From: Ignelater luminosus
Lineage: Eukaryota > Arthropoda > Insecta > Coleoptera > Elateridae
Reading direction: 5' to 3'
DNA length: 64,000 nt
Assembly (NCBI GenBank): GCA_011009095.1
Contig: VTPC01001074.1
Span: forward strand, 112,289 to 176,288
Each line of letters starts with the position of its first letter. Positions within the stretch are counted from its first letter, which is position 1. Position numbers and translations under genes: made by a program. Below are positions 22,730-35,444 of the stretch, piece after piece. The notes beneath the pieces are model-generated. The model was not told where the DNA came from. It saw nothing but the letters and a program-made list of their open reading frames with translations, and ran no database searches.

Positions 22730-23440
22730 TGTGTCAATTAAAAGTAAAGGTAAGTGAGATTAATTTAAAAAGGCTCAAACAAATATATAAACTGTCAAGA
22801 CTACCCACCCACCTTGAAGAAAACAAATGCCGTTTCCACTGCTTTTGCAAATGAATAGGTTCACCACCAAGTCCAAGATATCACTTATATGAGTATGAAG
22901 ACTGTACTGGAGCTAGCTTAACGATTATATCACCATCTTATCAATTTAGTTAAAGAATAAATGGTAGAAAACAATATAAAACCAGCTAAACAGCTGCTAA
23001 TTCTGAAAAAGGATTAATATCTTGTATATAAAGGAAAACATTAAATTAAATTCTGCAACATTGTGGCTTTTTCATTTGGTCATAGCCCGTAAACGAAACA
23101 GGACTCAATCCGGCTTGCATAAATTGCAATAGCTAGCCAAGACTACCTATAGTAGTATCAGTAAATTCTGCAATTAATTAAGATATGTCCAGTAATTTGT
23201 CCACACCTGTCCAAACTAGCATTTGAGTCATTTCCAAACAAAGAAAGTAAATCTACGATCTGAATCCGCATGATAACATCGACTCTGCCCCTGTTCCTTT
23301 TGACGTCTCTGTATGTTTAGGTAAGGGTAGTGTTGTCATTTTTTGTCATGCTTACTTTTAGCCATCTTCATTTGTTGACAAGAAGTTAAGTTCAGCAAGG
23401 GCATCACTAAAATGAAAAGACCATTTAAGACTGAAGATTT
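22730..23440. repeat. Scattered retroelement-family scraps
   Basis: The stretch near 22890-22966 (with AAAGAATAAATGGTAGAAAAC) resembles 14060-14130, and 23408-23430 resembles 13925-13945. These are likely fossil pieces of the same family as the 13.6-kb fossil, too eroded to type. Confidence 0.3.
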
Positions 23441-26400
23441 CATCTGCAGGGGTCCTTGTGGTGGCGCTCACCTTTGCCTAACCCAACGCGACGTTCATTC
23501 GTCAACTACAAATAGCTCCTAAACCCACAAATATCAACAACGAAATTGATGATGATGTCGACTCCATTGGCCTTGCCTTCTCGACTATAAATTAGAAAAG
23601 AGGTTGTTCACTGATTTTGCAGGTTCAAACTGAATATTTTCCATTATTGGTTGTTGACATTATGCAGTTTCTGAATCGCTACGCCCGCCCCCATGATCAA
23701 AGGTAGCTAAAAGTATGCCTCTACAGATCAAATCGTGATACCTGTTCAGCTCTTCCGTTGAAGCGCACTGACCATTTCTTCCATTCACTTTTCGTGTTTT
23801 AGTTCAGGACTCGATTTTTACAACCGTTCAAATTGAATGGAAAGTACAACTGTTTGTTCGATTCAGCCAAAATAGAATTATTACAAAGGTGTTTCTGTAA
23901 GTAATGAGTTTCAAAAACGCATTAGTTTTAGGTAGGCATATTTAAAGAACTGTAGTGAGATAACAAGACATTGTTTATTCTGTTTAGTGATTAAGTCAAG
24001 GTATTGTAAAGTAAATGAATAATAAATAAAAACATTTTTGTCTATGAACTTTGACACGTGACTCACATCAAATTACACTTCTTTTTTATATCTGCTTCAC
24101 CTTGAACGGATCAATTTGAATGTTTAGCGTGTGTATACCTAACCAAAATCTGTAGTAATAGATATAACGAGAATAGTACATAAATATTCTAAATTGTTTA
24201 TCTTTAAAACCCCCAAGAAACAGAAAACCCAATTCGTCACCGTTAGTAATAATGGAAAATTTATAAGAAGTGCAATCTCAATATTTCATTCTAAAATACG
24301 TTTAGAATGAAAATGCATACCTAATCTGTGAAATTGTTATATTTAAGCAAGTGCGTCTACTTTTGGAGTTTGTATTTATTTTTAGACAAAAAGGTCACGA
24401 ATTCCATGTTTCCTTACGACAATGACTTTTACAGTGGGCGTATAAATAATGAAAACAAAGCTTATCTCCACTAATGCAAAATTAAAGTTTTTAATAATAA
24501 TGTGCATACTGCTTCTACGATCTACCTCCTTACAATAAAACTTCATTGTATATATTAAACTTTTTCCTTTTGCATATCACAATATTGTTGCGTTCAGAAA
24601 CTACACCTTTACTTACATCGCGGTATACTAAAAGAAAGAAATGTATGTAAAGTTATACAATATTCAAATAAGTATTCAAAGCACGGAAACTGTATTCGTC
24701 TTTTGTTTAAAAATGCATTTGTGACATGTTTCTGAAAGAAACATTTTTGAAGCACCGTAGCCTACGTAATATAGATACAGTTATCAATTTATCATACCTA
24801 ATGTTCAGTAATTTATTATACCCTACATGGCTTTTGAAACAAATTAACTTTATTGCTTGTCGGAATATTCAATAAAGATCTTTCTTGAAAGCAACTTATC
24901 GATCACAAACAAGAAATTCATTATACTGCAACATTAATTTTAATAAAAATATGCGGTGAACGCAATTCTAATTCCCTAAATCGAACTCTTTGTAAAATAA
25001 AACTGTAAAAAGTTAAATAATTTTGGGAAGAACACCTTTCTTGAAAGGAAAGTCGCAGGTGGATTTATGAAGCGTAATAGTGAAGATATAGGTGCTTGTT
25101 CAAACTGGGTGAGCGAATATTTGAACTGAAAAGATGTGCCTGTTCTCTCTCAGCTACGTCATTTTCACAGCAACAATCTGCCTGGATTCTATATCGATCT
25201 CACCTTAGGTATTTCAGTAAAGAACGAATGCTGTAAAGGCGAATTTACTTTTTTCTTATAAGGGCTTCTTCGGAAAGATGCGGATACGAACTGGAGATTC
25301 TTTTGTTCTGGTTATAATACTATTGTTTTTCTGCGATCGCATTTCATTAAAAACAGAGAGTACCTACTAAAACTTAAGCATAATGGATAGAATTCTACCG
25401 CAGTGAATAAATTGCGAGTAATTGTTGGGAAGCTTCAACGTTAACGTGAAAGGCTTTTCAACATTCTTTTGTAGTAGGTATCTATTTCCGATGAAAAAGA
25501 AGTTACGTTCGTATCAAAGACTAATCTACCCTCTTAAATGGAAATATTCATTTGAGATTTTGAGAAATTCAGCAATGACAACGGCATTCAAACGCATATA
25601 AAACCTTTGCAGAATATCTCAACAGTACTCTTTTTAGATTAATTATTTACGCAGTAAAGCATAATGGTATGAGAAAATTAATAAATGCTAATAGGTATAA
25701 AAAAGGGATAGTGCTGATCACAAGATACATAAGTTCCTATTATTTTCTACTAAAGGGATGTAAAGCATTTTAGTGAAGATTATAATGGTTCTACTCCAAA
25801 TCCTACGACCCTAATTAAATAAAGGAAATGGATAGGAGAATATCTAAAGTAAATCTATGTTCCATTATATTATAGATATCTAAAACTGGAGTAGTGAAAA
25901 CTTTAACAAATGTAACAATGCATCTAATTTACGGCCAATACCTAACATTTTATTTATTCATCATTCCACTTCATTGTCCTCCAACATCCATTATCCTTGA
26001 GTCCGAAAGCATAAATTGTGTATTTATGCATGTATTAAAGTTAAGAAAGTTTAAATAATTTACGTTTATAATCGAATGACACTAGCGAAAATGATGGAAA
26101 ATAAGTGTGCCCTTCCAATTGCGTTGATGTGCCTAAAGAATTGATTAGTTCGGTTGGTAACGGTAGTTCTGAAAGTTACTGTCGTAATAATGTTATTTTC
26201 TAATAAAATAAATCAATATAAAAATTTTATTTTAAGAAGTTTTGATGTTATCGAAGTAATTTTGTTTTCTCTCATCGCTGCCCCAATAAAAAAATTAAAT
26301 AAAAAGATTTTTAGCTTAGAATGACATTTTATTTGCCGAGATGTTCACTATTAAAGAGTTTTCTCTAAAGTATTCATCACCTTCATGGAGCAGTTTTTAA

Positions 26401-26537
26401 AGGTGCGACGCAAAGTTTTATAGAATTATAAAACGGAAATGAAGTCTGTTCTCAGGTAAAAGAAATTATTATGGATACCTTATGTTAGTCAAGAAAATAG
26501 TGAAGTGTATAATGGCAATTATGAGAAGTCGTCTATG
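23441..26537. other. Non-coding stretch, nothing recognised
   Basis: AT-rich with some GC-richer patches (23.45-23.56, 23.68-23.8 and 25.05-25.2 kb), none of which gives a frame or motif I can support. Confidence 0.35.
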
Positions 26538-26539
26538 TA

Positions 26540-26870
26540 CAGGGTGATTCAAAAGATTCTAGTCATTCCAAGTGAAAAAGTTTCTACGGAGCTCCATATT
26601 CGAGATACAGAGTGCTGAAGTATCAAGAAAAAACATAGTCTTCTCGAATTATTTTCAGAACATTTGAATTCATCAAGTAATTCTGAAGAAGAAACATCTT
26701 GTCAGATTTGAACTTAATGTCGATGTGCAGATAATCTGAAAAACTTGTTTTCTAACACCCTCTACAGAGCTCCAGAGGACCTACGTTCATCAGGCATCAT
26801 CACGTTTCTTGCTCAGGATAATCTGTAGTATTATCCCCTAAAATTCTACGTACACCTTTTGAATCACTCT
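26540..26870. mobile_element. 331-bp MITE with GTGATTCAAAAG termini
   Basis: The left end CAGGGTGATTCAAAAG and the reversed right end AGAGTGATTCAAAAGGTG are flanked by TA (26538-26539, 26871-26872). The GTGATTCAAAAG core also closes the transposase-bearing element at 60089-61588, so this looks like its non-autonomous relative. Confidence 0.6.
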
Positions 26871-27116
26871 TATGTAACAGTAACAATTTCGTTTTCAGGC
26901 CGATAGTATAATAGTGACAGCAGGACTGCTTTCAAAAATCGCACACCTGATAAGTGCACTTTCAAGACACTCAAAAATAAAAAGATTCATCTCCGAATGT
27001 TCTGTATTGACCGTTCGGAGATTTTGTTTGGGTTAACGCTGGGCACAGTGTGTAAAGAGAGAGGTATGTCAAAATTCGTCTTCGGAAGGCTCTCGATCGC
27101 GCATATTGGCGTAGTA

Positions 27117-28247
27117 ATTAACACAAGAGTGTAACGACCATAAATTTCTCTAACGAGCTAAAAGCAGGTATATTTGTTGAAACAGGATCCTTGTTCTACT
27201 ACGCATTGAAAGTTCCAACAAGTCAGTGTGCATCTTGAGTTATCAAGAGATTTGAAGCTGTTTTTATGTATACACCTAAAAGAACCTCAAATGTTTTATA
27301 CAGCGGCAGCAAAATATTTACACAAGTCAGAGGCGTTTGTTAAAAAGTGCGTTGCCAGATATAGAAGTAAAAAAAAAACGTGAACGATCTACCAGAACAT
27401 GGTAAAAAGCATGCAATACTTAGTCCAGAAGATAAAGTGATTGTAAATTAATTTAAAAAGAACGCATTAACGCTGAAAGGAACGCAACAAAGATTTGCTC
27501 GTTGCAATATTCGGCTGCACGAAAATAATATTTGGTGGCACGCTGTAAACATAAAACCTCTTTTAACAAAACGTCGTACCCTGTCATGCCTGCGCTGGGC
27601 ACGGACGAAACATCGTTTTGGGGATTAGTTTGGCGACGGAAAGCGTGGACAGTCCGCGGAAAACAATTACTTCAAAGGACCATAAAACACCCTGTAAAGG
27701 TGTACGTCTGGAGTTGCTTTAGTTCCCACGAGTTTGGAAAACTACACCTCTTTAGAACTAATTTAAATGCCCACGAGATGGTACAAATTTATAAGAAGTA
27801 CCTTTTGCCATCTGCGAAACGGTGGTTTGGGAATGACATGTCGTGGGTGTTACAGGAAGACAACGATCCAAAACACCGTAGCCGACGCTGGATGTCCTGG
27901 AAAGAAGAAATCCGGGTATTGGATTGGCCGTCGCAGTCACCAGACGCCAATCCCATCGAAAATGTGCGGGCCTTCGTAAAGTATAAACTTCGAGGGAAAC
28001 TCGTCTTCAATTTAAAAACTTATGCCGCAGAATTAGAGAGATCTGGCGTTCCTTATCTATTGAATATGCCGAGAAATTGGTGAAGAGTATGTCGAGAAAG
28101 CGTCAAGCCATGGTGGAAAATCACAGCGACTGGACGCCTTATTAATTATTAGCGTAGTAGAACATTATCTGAATAATATATTAATAAATTTATTTCTTTT
28201 ATAACCATTTTTAAATTTTGTAATTCACAATACGCTCTTGTGTTAAC
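27117..28247 (+). mobile_element. Tc1-family DNA transposon, decayed, 1131 bp
   Basis: The terminal repeats are ATTAACACAAGAGTGTA on the left and, reversed, GTTAACACAAGAGCGTA on the right, flanked by TA (27115-27116, 28248-28249). The interior holds a recognisable Tc1-type transposase on the plus strand. The size is near the usual 1.2-1.7 kb and both ends survive, but the coding region is disrupted, so the copy is inactive. Confidence 0.85.
27301..28083 (+). pseudogene. Tc1-like transposase, DDE domain largely readable
   Basis: The transposase would cut and paste the element at TA sites. An N-terminal DNA-binding remnant reads AAAKYLHKSEAFVKKCVARY near 27303, followed by LPEHGKKHAILSPEDKVIVN near 27390-27450. 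From 27532 a 183-codon frame covers the catalytic domain: first Asp in TDETSFW (residue 25), second in LQEDNDPKH (residue 110), and Glu in PDANPIEN (residue 143). Only 32 residues separate the second Asp from the Glu, where Tc1 proteins have 34, which implies a two-codon loss. The segment before TDETSFW is shortened and read in a different frame from the helix-turn-helix part. Several frameshifts and an in-frame stop upstream make it a pseudogene. The 3' end stops shortly after SGVPYLLNMPRNW. Confidence 0.85.
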
Positions 28248-28249
28248 TA

Positions 28250-29165
28250 TGTATGTACTTAGCACCTTGACGGTCATCTTGGGCCTTATACATGGAATAC
28301 GTTCAGAAAAGTTTAACACACCAGTTATGTGGCCTCAACTTCGTCCGTGGGCGTAAACTTTTTCTTTCGGCCCTTTACACGTGGATAAGTATTTCAGATT
28401 TTTAACGCGAAAATAGCTTCGAGAGATCATTTTGTAAATCTCACGATTTTCATTACGAAACGCCCAGTTCCATGCCCTATTATTTTAAAATGGCCATAAC
28501 CTTTTTATTTGTAAACGGATCTTAATAAATTTGGCGTTAAATTATAGCTACGTCTCTGCACTGTATTATAAGTTCCAAAAACATGCAGAACAAAATGTAT
28601 TACCCCTTTGAAATGGTCGATAAAATCCCTTCTTTAATATTTTTCTTCCGGAAGCAGATTAATTGTAACTACAAACCCCCAATTACCGTCTAGTTGGAAC
28701 TTTCAACGTAAGTGAAGTACTTTATGATGCAGTTGAGAAATCTGGTTTACCCTTAGTTCTTAATCAAAGAAATTGTCTTATATAATGTTTTACACTTTGT
28801 TACACTAGCTTTCGTTTACAATAATTACAGAGTTAATTTAGCTTTAAACCACTTCTAGCCACCCCTTGTTTTAACAAGGTGGAGAATTTAGTAACTTTCA
28901 TGTTTGATTCCAAAAATAAAATAAATAACGCACAAGATTTGGTATACATTTAATGCAGTGAAGTTTGTATTACAAGCGTATGTAATAATTAGCTGCGCAT
29001 AGTTACGCCTAAGAAAAAGAAAATAAAAAATGTTGATGGGTACAACTTTTGTAATAATTTTGCTGTTTAAGGGTTTTTAGGTATATTCGTTTAAAAAGAA
29101 AACTAAGGTAACTTTATCTATATATGGTGTAAAATCGACTCAAGTACGCTAAAGACCTGAATATA
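28250..29165. other. Non-coding stretch, nothing recognised
   Basis: No frame or TIR pair. Some GC-richer sequence near 28.3-28.4 kb has no identifiable content. Confidence 0.35.
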
Positions 29166-29167
29166 CA

Positions 29168-29551
29168 TACAGGGTGTTGGAAAAGTGGAGCAACTGAATG
29201 GTAAAACTACATTATAATTTTTCTGAATAAAATAAAACTGTCGCCGTGCGACAACAATTTTTAGAAAGTAGGTTGATGAATAATACTGTTTTTTAACGTC
29301 TTGGAAAAAGAAAATGTGTAATATTTCAACAACGCTACTTCCATACAATCAGATGATTTTGTAATTGCAAGACTTAATGGTAACTTTGTATTTTTCAGAT
29401 TTATGTTTAAAATTTCAAAAAAGAGAAATATGTATGTTGCGACATAATCAACCATACTATTCTTTTATGCAGGTGCTTACAATTTTGTCTGTAATAGCTC
29501 GATAGCGGAAATTTACTATGTGCATTCCTAAGTTACTTGAATCGTTTGTAC
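29168..29551. mobile_element. Possible MITE bounded by TACAGGGTGT-like ends
   Basis: CAGGGTGTTGGAAAAGTGGA at the left and a reversed CAGGATGTACAAACG at the right match only over their first eight bases, both beside TA. This could be a highly decayed TIR element or two unrelated ends. Confidence 0.25.
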
Positions 29552-29554
29552 ATC

Positions 29555-30745
29555 CTGTATTTAAACAGAATGTCTCAACAAATTGTAAAAGGAGAATAAA
29601 GTCGCTTCTTGTAGAGGTATGAAATAATGTTGAAAAAAAAGTACTCACAAAACGATTACAGATGAAACAATATCGAGATAATGTGGGATGCTTCATTTAA
29701 AAAAGTAATAATTTATCTGTAATGTTTTTGTGAAATATCGTGTGCAATTGAGAATAATTTTATAACATAGAAATAAGCGTTTTATAAGACCGACTTTCCT
29801 TTCCTTTCTGTATTTACATGGTTAACGTTTTCTTTCGTCTACACATTGTTCTAACATTCTGTGTACCTAATGTACTTTTCTAATTTAACTTAGTATAAAC
29901 GTTATTTATTCAATTTTGTAGTTTATAAAATTAGTAATTTTTAACGTTGCGCTGATTGGTTTAAAAATATAAAAATTAGATAGTATTCTAAAGTATATTG
30001 TGGCTTAAATTGATTAATACATTTACTCCTGCATTTACAAACAATAAATAAAAAACAGTTAAAAAAGATTTCGAATAAGAAATAATAATACTTTGCCTGA
30101 TTTTAATTTTCCCTTTAAAAGCATGGTCTTTAAACCAGGGTACGTCATGGAAATACAAAAGATTTCCTTAGGCTTGATGTTTCTCCTGCTTATCCATTGT
30201 ATTCCAAGAATATAAGTAGCAATAGCAATACGCGGTAGCGGATATAGAAAGGACGTGCAGCCGAAAATTGGGAAGTAATGTTATCAGCTAACTCTAATTT
30301 TGAAAATAATATCGATAGGTAACGATATATAAAATTTTTTACTATTCTTTACGTATTCATAACGTCAGGGTTCGGTTTGAGCAACCAGAAAAGCGTATTG
30401 AAAGAAGAGAAGATGAGAAAGAAAGGAAAATAGTGGAATGTCATTTATATGAAAATCGTCGATGACGACATAGTCCAAAATAGAGTTTTGATTTTTATTT
30501 AAAAACGCCAAATATCACCCTCTTGAATTTTTTTTATGCTACGTCATATTTCATTTATGATGAGAATTTTAGCCAGGTGGTAATTGAGATTTGTATATTA
30601 CAATCAATTCACTTATAGGAGAAAAAATAAAAAAAGGGGAATTTTAGAGACCATATAAATTACACAAATAATCAAAAGTTACAATTAAATCGTTAATGAA
30701 TAGTTGATTAAGAATTAAATGTTTTCCTGAACAACGACGCTATGT
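29555..30745. other. Non-coding stretch, nothing recognised
   Basis: AT-rich, with no frames, repeats or TIRs that I could support. Confidence 0.35.
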
Positions 30746-30754
30746 CCAGCCTCC

Positions 30755-31855
30755 AGTACCGGTAACTAGTTTTATCCCGGTAAAAACAATGACATCACAT
30801 TTATGACGTTATAAATATCCGTCACCGGGATTTGAATTGAAGTTGATATTGCGCAAGAATACTTATGTAATATCTATTTCAAGTAAAGAGATACATGCGT
30901 CACAGATTTGTTTTTAATCAACGACAAACGCACCTATTTGAAATGTAATATGTTGAAAAAAGAAATACATATTGAACCGTTACCATTCCATTTAAGTAGA
31001 AGGTGTATGACAAAGATAACACTAAAAACAGTAGACGTGATTGCACGTTAATTTGAGCAATGTTTCCAAAATGTCAAACGTAATTGAATCTTCAAATTGA
31101 CATTTGTTTACATTTAAACAACAAAAACAGTTCTTGAAGAATTATAAGTAAACAATTTTCCGTTTATTAGTTTATAAAGTAAATAGTAAGATTAATAAAA
31201 GTTAATTCTAAAATGAATTTATATGTACTTTTTAAAAATTGTTTTCAGTTATTGTTTGTCTGTCAATCTACCGCCGCTAAAATAGAACGTGTAGAGTTTT
31301 CAGTTGGGCCAGTTATTGATTTGAAACACCTGGATCACCGAGTGACGCATGTATCTCTTTAAGTGAAATAGATATTATGTAAATATTGGATTACTTTTCA
31401 AAATTTTAATATAGGCAGTGGATAGTATAAAAACACAAAGGAAATGATATCTGTTTTATTTATTTTTTATTTATAATAAAAACAAACCTTTAAATTCTTT
31501 TTAAATAAAAGCGTGTTTCAAAAGGTTAGGCAACTGTTGACAATAAATTAAAGCAGTACCAAAGGTTTATACAAATTTGTGCATTTTATGTGCCTCTATA
31601 ATAGGTAATAGGTTAATAACTTTAAGATTAAGATAATGCACACAAGTCAAAGATCAGATTTCAAAAGAACCAATTTCTTAATCAAATTTCGGGAGTCATC
31701 TTCAAACCGGATAAAGTACAACAAATAGTAGAATGTCTTCTGTGAGGCATGTATCGTAAGTACCGTTTTACCGGGTTTGATGCAAATACCGCCAATCATT
31801 CCGTCATAACATATGACGTCACTGTCTTTATCGGAATAAGACTGGTACCTACCAG
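30755..31855. mobile_element. TIR element of unknown superfamily, about 1.1 kb
   Basis: The blocks 30771-30812 (TTTATCCCGGTAAAAACAAT and on to TTTATGACG) and 31802-31841 (reversed, CTTATTCCGATAAAGACAGT and on to TTATGACG) are inverted copies, and each is bounded by a GGTACC-like or AGTACC-like word further out. The exact ends and target duplication are unclear. A second inverted pair is nested inside. Confidence 0.4.
30863..31382. mobile_element. Inner TIR element of about 520 bp
   Basis: The arms 30863-30903 and 31342-31382 are inverted copies over 41 bases (TTATGTAATATCTATTTCA on the left, TTACATAATATCTATTTCA on the right reversed, then TAAAGAGATACATGCGTCAC in both). Identity is high, so the insertion is younger than the surrounding pair. 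There is no coding content. Confidence 0.6.
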
Positions 31856-31859
31856 GAAG

Positions 31860-34800
31860 TTAGACACAGCAGAACAACAATTAGGTAATGTAATTAAGAA
31901 ACAAACGAAGAATCTGTTTCTATATACTACTTGTACGATTTTTTGTTTTTTTGAAGACGAGTGTATTTGGTTTTGACTGTTTTTGGAACTGCAGAGACGT
32001 AGAATAGTTTTAAAATAAAAAGAGTATGTGCAGCAACATTTCTACAGAGAGCTAGTGATCTAACTTCAAAGTTAACAGAAGTTTCTTGAATGGTTAGCTT
32101 CTGCACAATTTGACGATTTCAACCAATCAAGCGATCTGTGTCTGTCTTGAAGTTAGGTTACCATCTTTCTTTGTAAAAGTTTTATTGCTGTACTTTTCGT
32201 ATTTTAAAACCATTCTAACTTTAATCTGACACCAAATTTATTAAAATTCGTCCGCAAATAGGGAAGCTATGCCCATATTAATAAAATATGGCATGAACTG
32301 GACAAAATCATTAAATCTTAAAGATGGCTTCTGGAAGTCATTTCACATTAGAAAATCTGAAGAAATTTATTTAGTTTTAACTTATATGTATTTACGCACA
32401 ACAGAAATATGAGCAAATTCTGAGACATTAGGGTCCGCGATGTCAGGTGATTAGCGTGAAGTGGCTCCCAGATGCATTTTCATACATGCTTTGTATTTGA
32501 TTGCTTAACCACAACGTAGTTGCATTAAAAATGGTAGAAAGACTGTTAAGAATTATACTTAAAGTCACAACAATGCGAGCAATTAAATCCTTGTGAAATC
32601 TGGCAACATCGTTTTTTTGGTAGAAGCCATACATAACTCAAAATGGGTTAGGTGATCATTTTGAACATTCAATATGTTAAGAATATTTTTGTTCGTAATT
32701 GACCTATTGCTTTCATTGTTATTAAATTGTGCAACTATTCTAATTAAAATTAAAATTAATTTGTCTTTAGCCAAGCTACTATATTAGTTCTGTGATTTAC
32801 TAATATCTCAATAGCCTAAGACAGGTTAAACCAAGGCGTCGGTCAAATCCAGTATTATTGAACTCTCAATTTATTCCTTTATCCGAAAATAATAAAATTA
32901 ATAATAATAAGTGTTTTCATTTCCAAACAAAAATTAGCACATTGAAAAAACAAACCTAACTGCGGATTACAAAAATAAATTAGAAAAACTGGCAGCTAAT
33001 GTAAGCTACCTTTGCTCTTCCACTAAACCTTAAATTAATAAAATAAAAATAACTTTAAGAAGAACTAATGTCTAATTTTATTATTATTTCATGATTGATT
33101 ACTATCTGGAAACATATAAAAAACAAAATAAATATAGCAACCACTTATTTAAGGCGATAAATGTATTTACATGAATCCATATTTTTGCTCGGTTGAAATA
33201 CTAGAATGATGTGCTTCCACTTTGGAAAAAAAGAACAAAAATAAACACAGGTACTATAAGAATGGGGCTGCTAATTTTATTTCAAAAAAATCTATCTAGA
33301 AAGATAAAGAAATAAGCATTACTATAAATATAGCACGTACTAAAATACTGCAAGATAAGCAAATACAAAAAATATTTAAAAATCTAGAAATAATTCTGTT
33401 TATTAGATTTGATTCAATAGAAAGTGATGTACAACTTACAGTTTTGTACATTTTGTTATTCTAATAGCCACACTTTATTACCAAGTTTATTAAATATGCA
33501 TTTGAAAAGAAAATAAATTGGTTACCTTTTAAAATGTGATGTTGATGTGCATAAAGAATCCATTTGAAGGCGTTACGTTCCTAAAGGAGTTAAGTGTTTG
33601 CATAAAATGTCTTCAAAGAGCTTTTAGAAAATGTTAGCCTCCTGCAAAGTAACTTTTTACACTGATGCGGTAGTTTCGCCGGATTTGCGTTTTATCAGTT
33701 TTAACCTTCAAAGTGCTTCTGTTAAAAGATATTCAAATTATCCACTTCTCTCATCGAATTCATCTACCACCTACATACTACTGTATTCCAAATAATTTTG
33801 AAAGTATACGAAATTTATTATATGCAGTTACTAAAAACACTCAAGAATAGATTTAGAAATTGTAAATGTTATACAGCGTGTAGTTTTTATTTATGTTTTT
33901 TAATTCGTAAAACAATATTAAGGACGTACACTTTTTGATATGGCGTAATTTAAATGAGTTTTTAAATAATAAGTCAGGCTATGAAACAATCGATATTGCT
34001 ACTTACTATTAAGTACTCTTGAAAATAAGTTTTTGTGATCGTTTTGTGAAACGAAAAAGTATACATAACTAAATATATAAGTTTTTCCATTTATGTACCT
34101 ACTTTGACATCTGTTAAAGTTAATCTCAAAATTTACAGTAAATTATTATTTTATCTCATTTTGTGTAAACGATTACAAAAAACCTCGTTCGATACACATG
34201 GGCTGTTACTTTTCAGGCGCTCGGCCTGTTTTGCCTGTCAAATCTAAATATACTATTGCGTTTAAAGATGACACGTCATGAAAATTAAGAGTTCGTTAAG
34301 AGACTTGTATATTTACTTCTACCAAAGTATAGCAAAACATTTTATATCTATTCTACAGAAAAGGAAAGTTCAAAATCTAGATCTATGATATACTAGAAAA
34401 GTTTGCCAGTACAAACTGTAGTTTATATGAATCTGTAGCAATAAAGAAGAATGTTAAAGTAGTAAACAGATCATTTAGGAAAAATCTTTCGATTTCTGAT
34501 TTAGATCTAAGAGCACATGAAGTTCCAAAATATATATATTAATACAGAAAAAAATGTGGACTCTTTTAAAAAAACAAAAGCATAAGTAAACTGGTCTCCA
34601 AAATAGCCAAAGCTTTTCTAATTCAGCCGACTTCGTATTTCTTACAATTTCCGAGATCCCAATAGTGAGCATCGATATTGGGACAGACTGTATATAGATA
34701 ACGAATGCGTGTACTTCCAGCTAAGACAGTTGAAGGATTTTGGAGCTTATGCAAGGGAGAATATATAAAATTAAGCAAAATAAAGAAACTATTTAAAAAT

Positions 34801-34939
34801 AATAAAAGATTTGTCAATATGAATGACGATTAGCAAAAATGTTACGTCCAAAATTGAAACAAACGCTAATGAGAAGATGTCTGAGAAATCTACATTTTGT
34901 CGGCTATATCGGCATTGATTGATGATACAAATATTTGTA
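31860..34939. other. Non-coding stretch, nothing recognised
   Basis: About 3 kb of AT-rich DNA without frames or repeats that I can support. Confidence 0.35.
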
Positions 34940-34941
34940 TA

Positions 34942-35442
34942 CAGGGTGTATTATTTCAGGTGGAGAATATTAGCACCACTTGATTCTCCTTGAAAAATTG
35001 AGCAAAAAATGTTGAAAAAATCTTTGTCTAAAACGAAATAAAGGTCATTTAAAATTATGAATACTTGCAACGCTGTATGAAAATTGTAAGTAGAGCAAGA
35101 ATAGGTCATAACTTCATAAGTTTATTAGCGTGGTTACCTTAGTAACATTTTTGCAGGTGGTTATTATTAATGCTTCTTGGTAAATACAGTATTGCAATAT
35201 CTTCTACAAACAAGTAAACCAAAGCTGGTAAATAGGAGAAAAATATGATTGATTTATGTTTTCTGGTACCTAAACTATCAGTGGTTACTTTTATTTAATC
35301 ATTTTGGGCAGTCATAAGCAAATTAGAAAAAAATATACAATTCTAAGATTTCCACAACCGAAGAGTTAAAATAGAGTTTCTTGCAGTTTTTAATGCAGAA
35401 TCTAGTAGCGTTGATATTCTCTACCTGAAATAATGTACCCTG
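34942..35442. mobile_element. 501-bp MITE with TACAGGGT termini
   Basis: The left end CAGGGTGTATTATTTCAGGT and the reversed right end CAGGGTACATTATTTCAGGT match for over 30 bases and are flanked by TA (34940-34941, 35443-35444). No transposase frame. It belongs to the Tc1/mariner superfamily by ends and target site. Confidence 0.65.
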
Positions 35443-35444
35443 TA

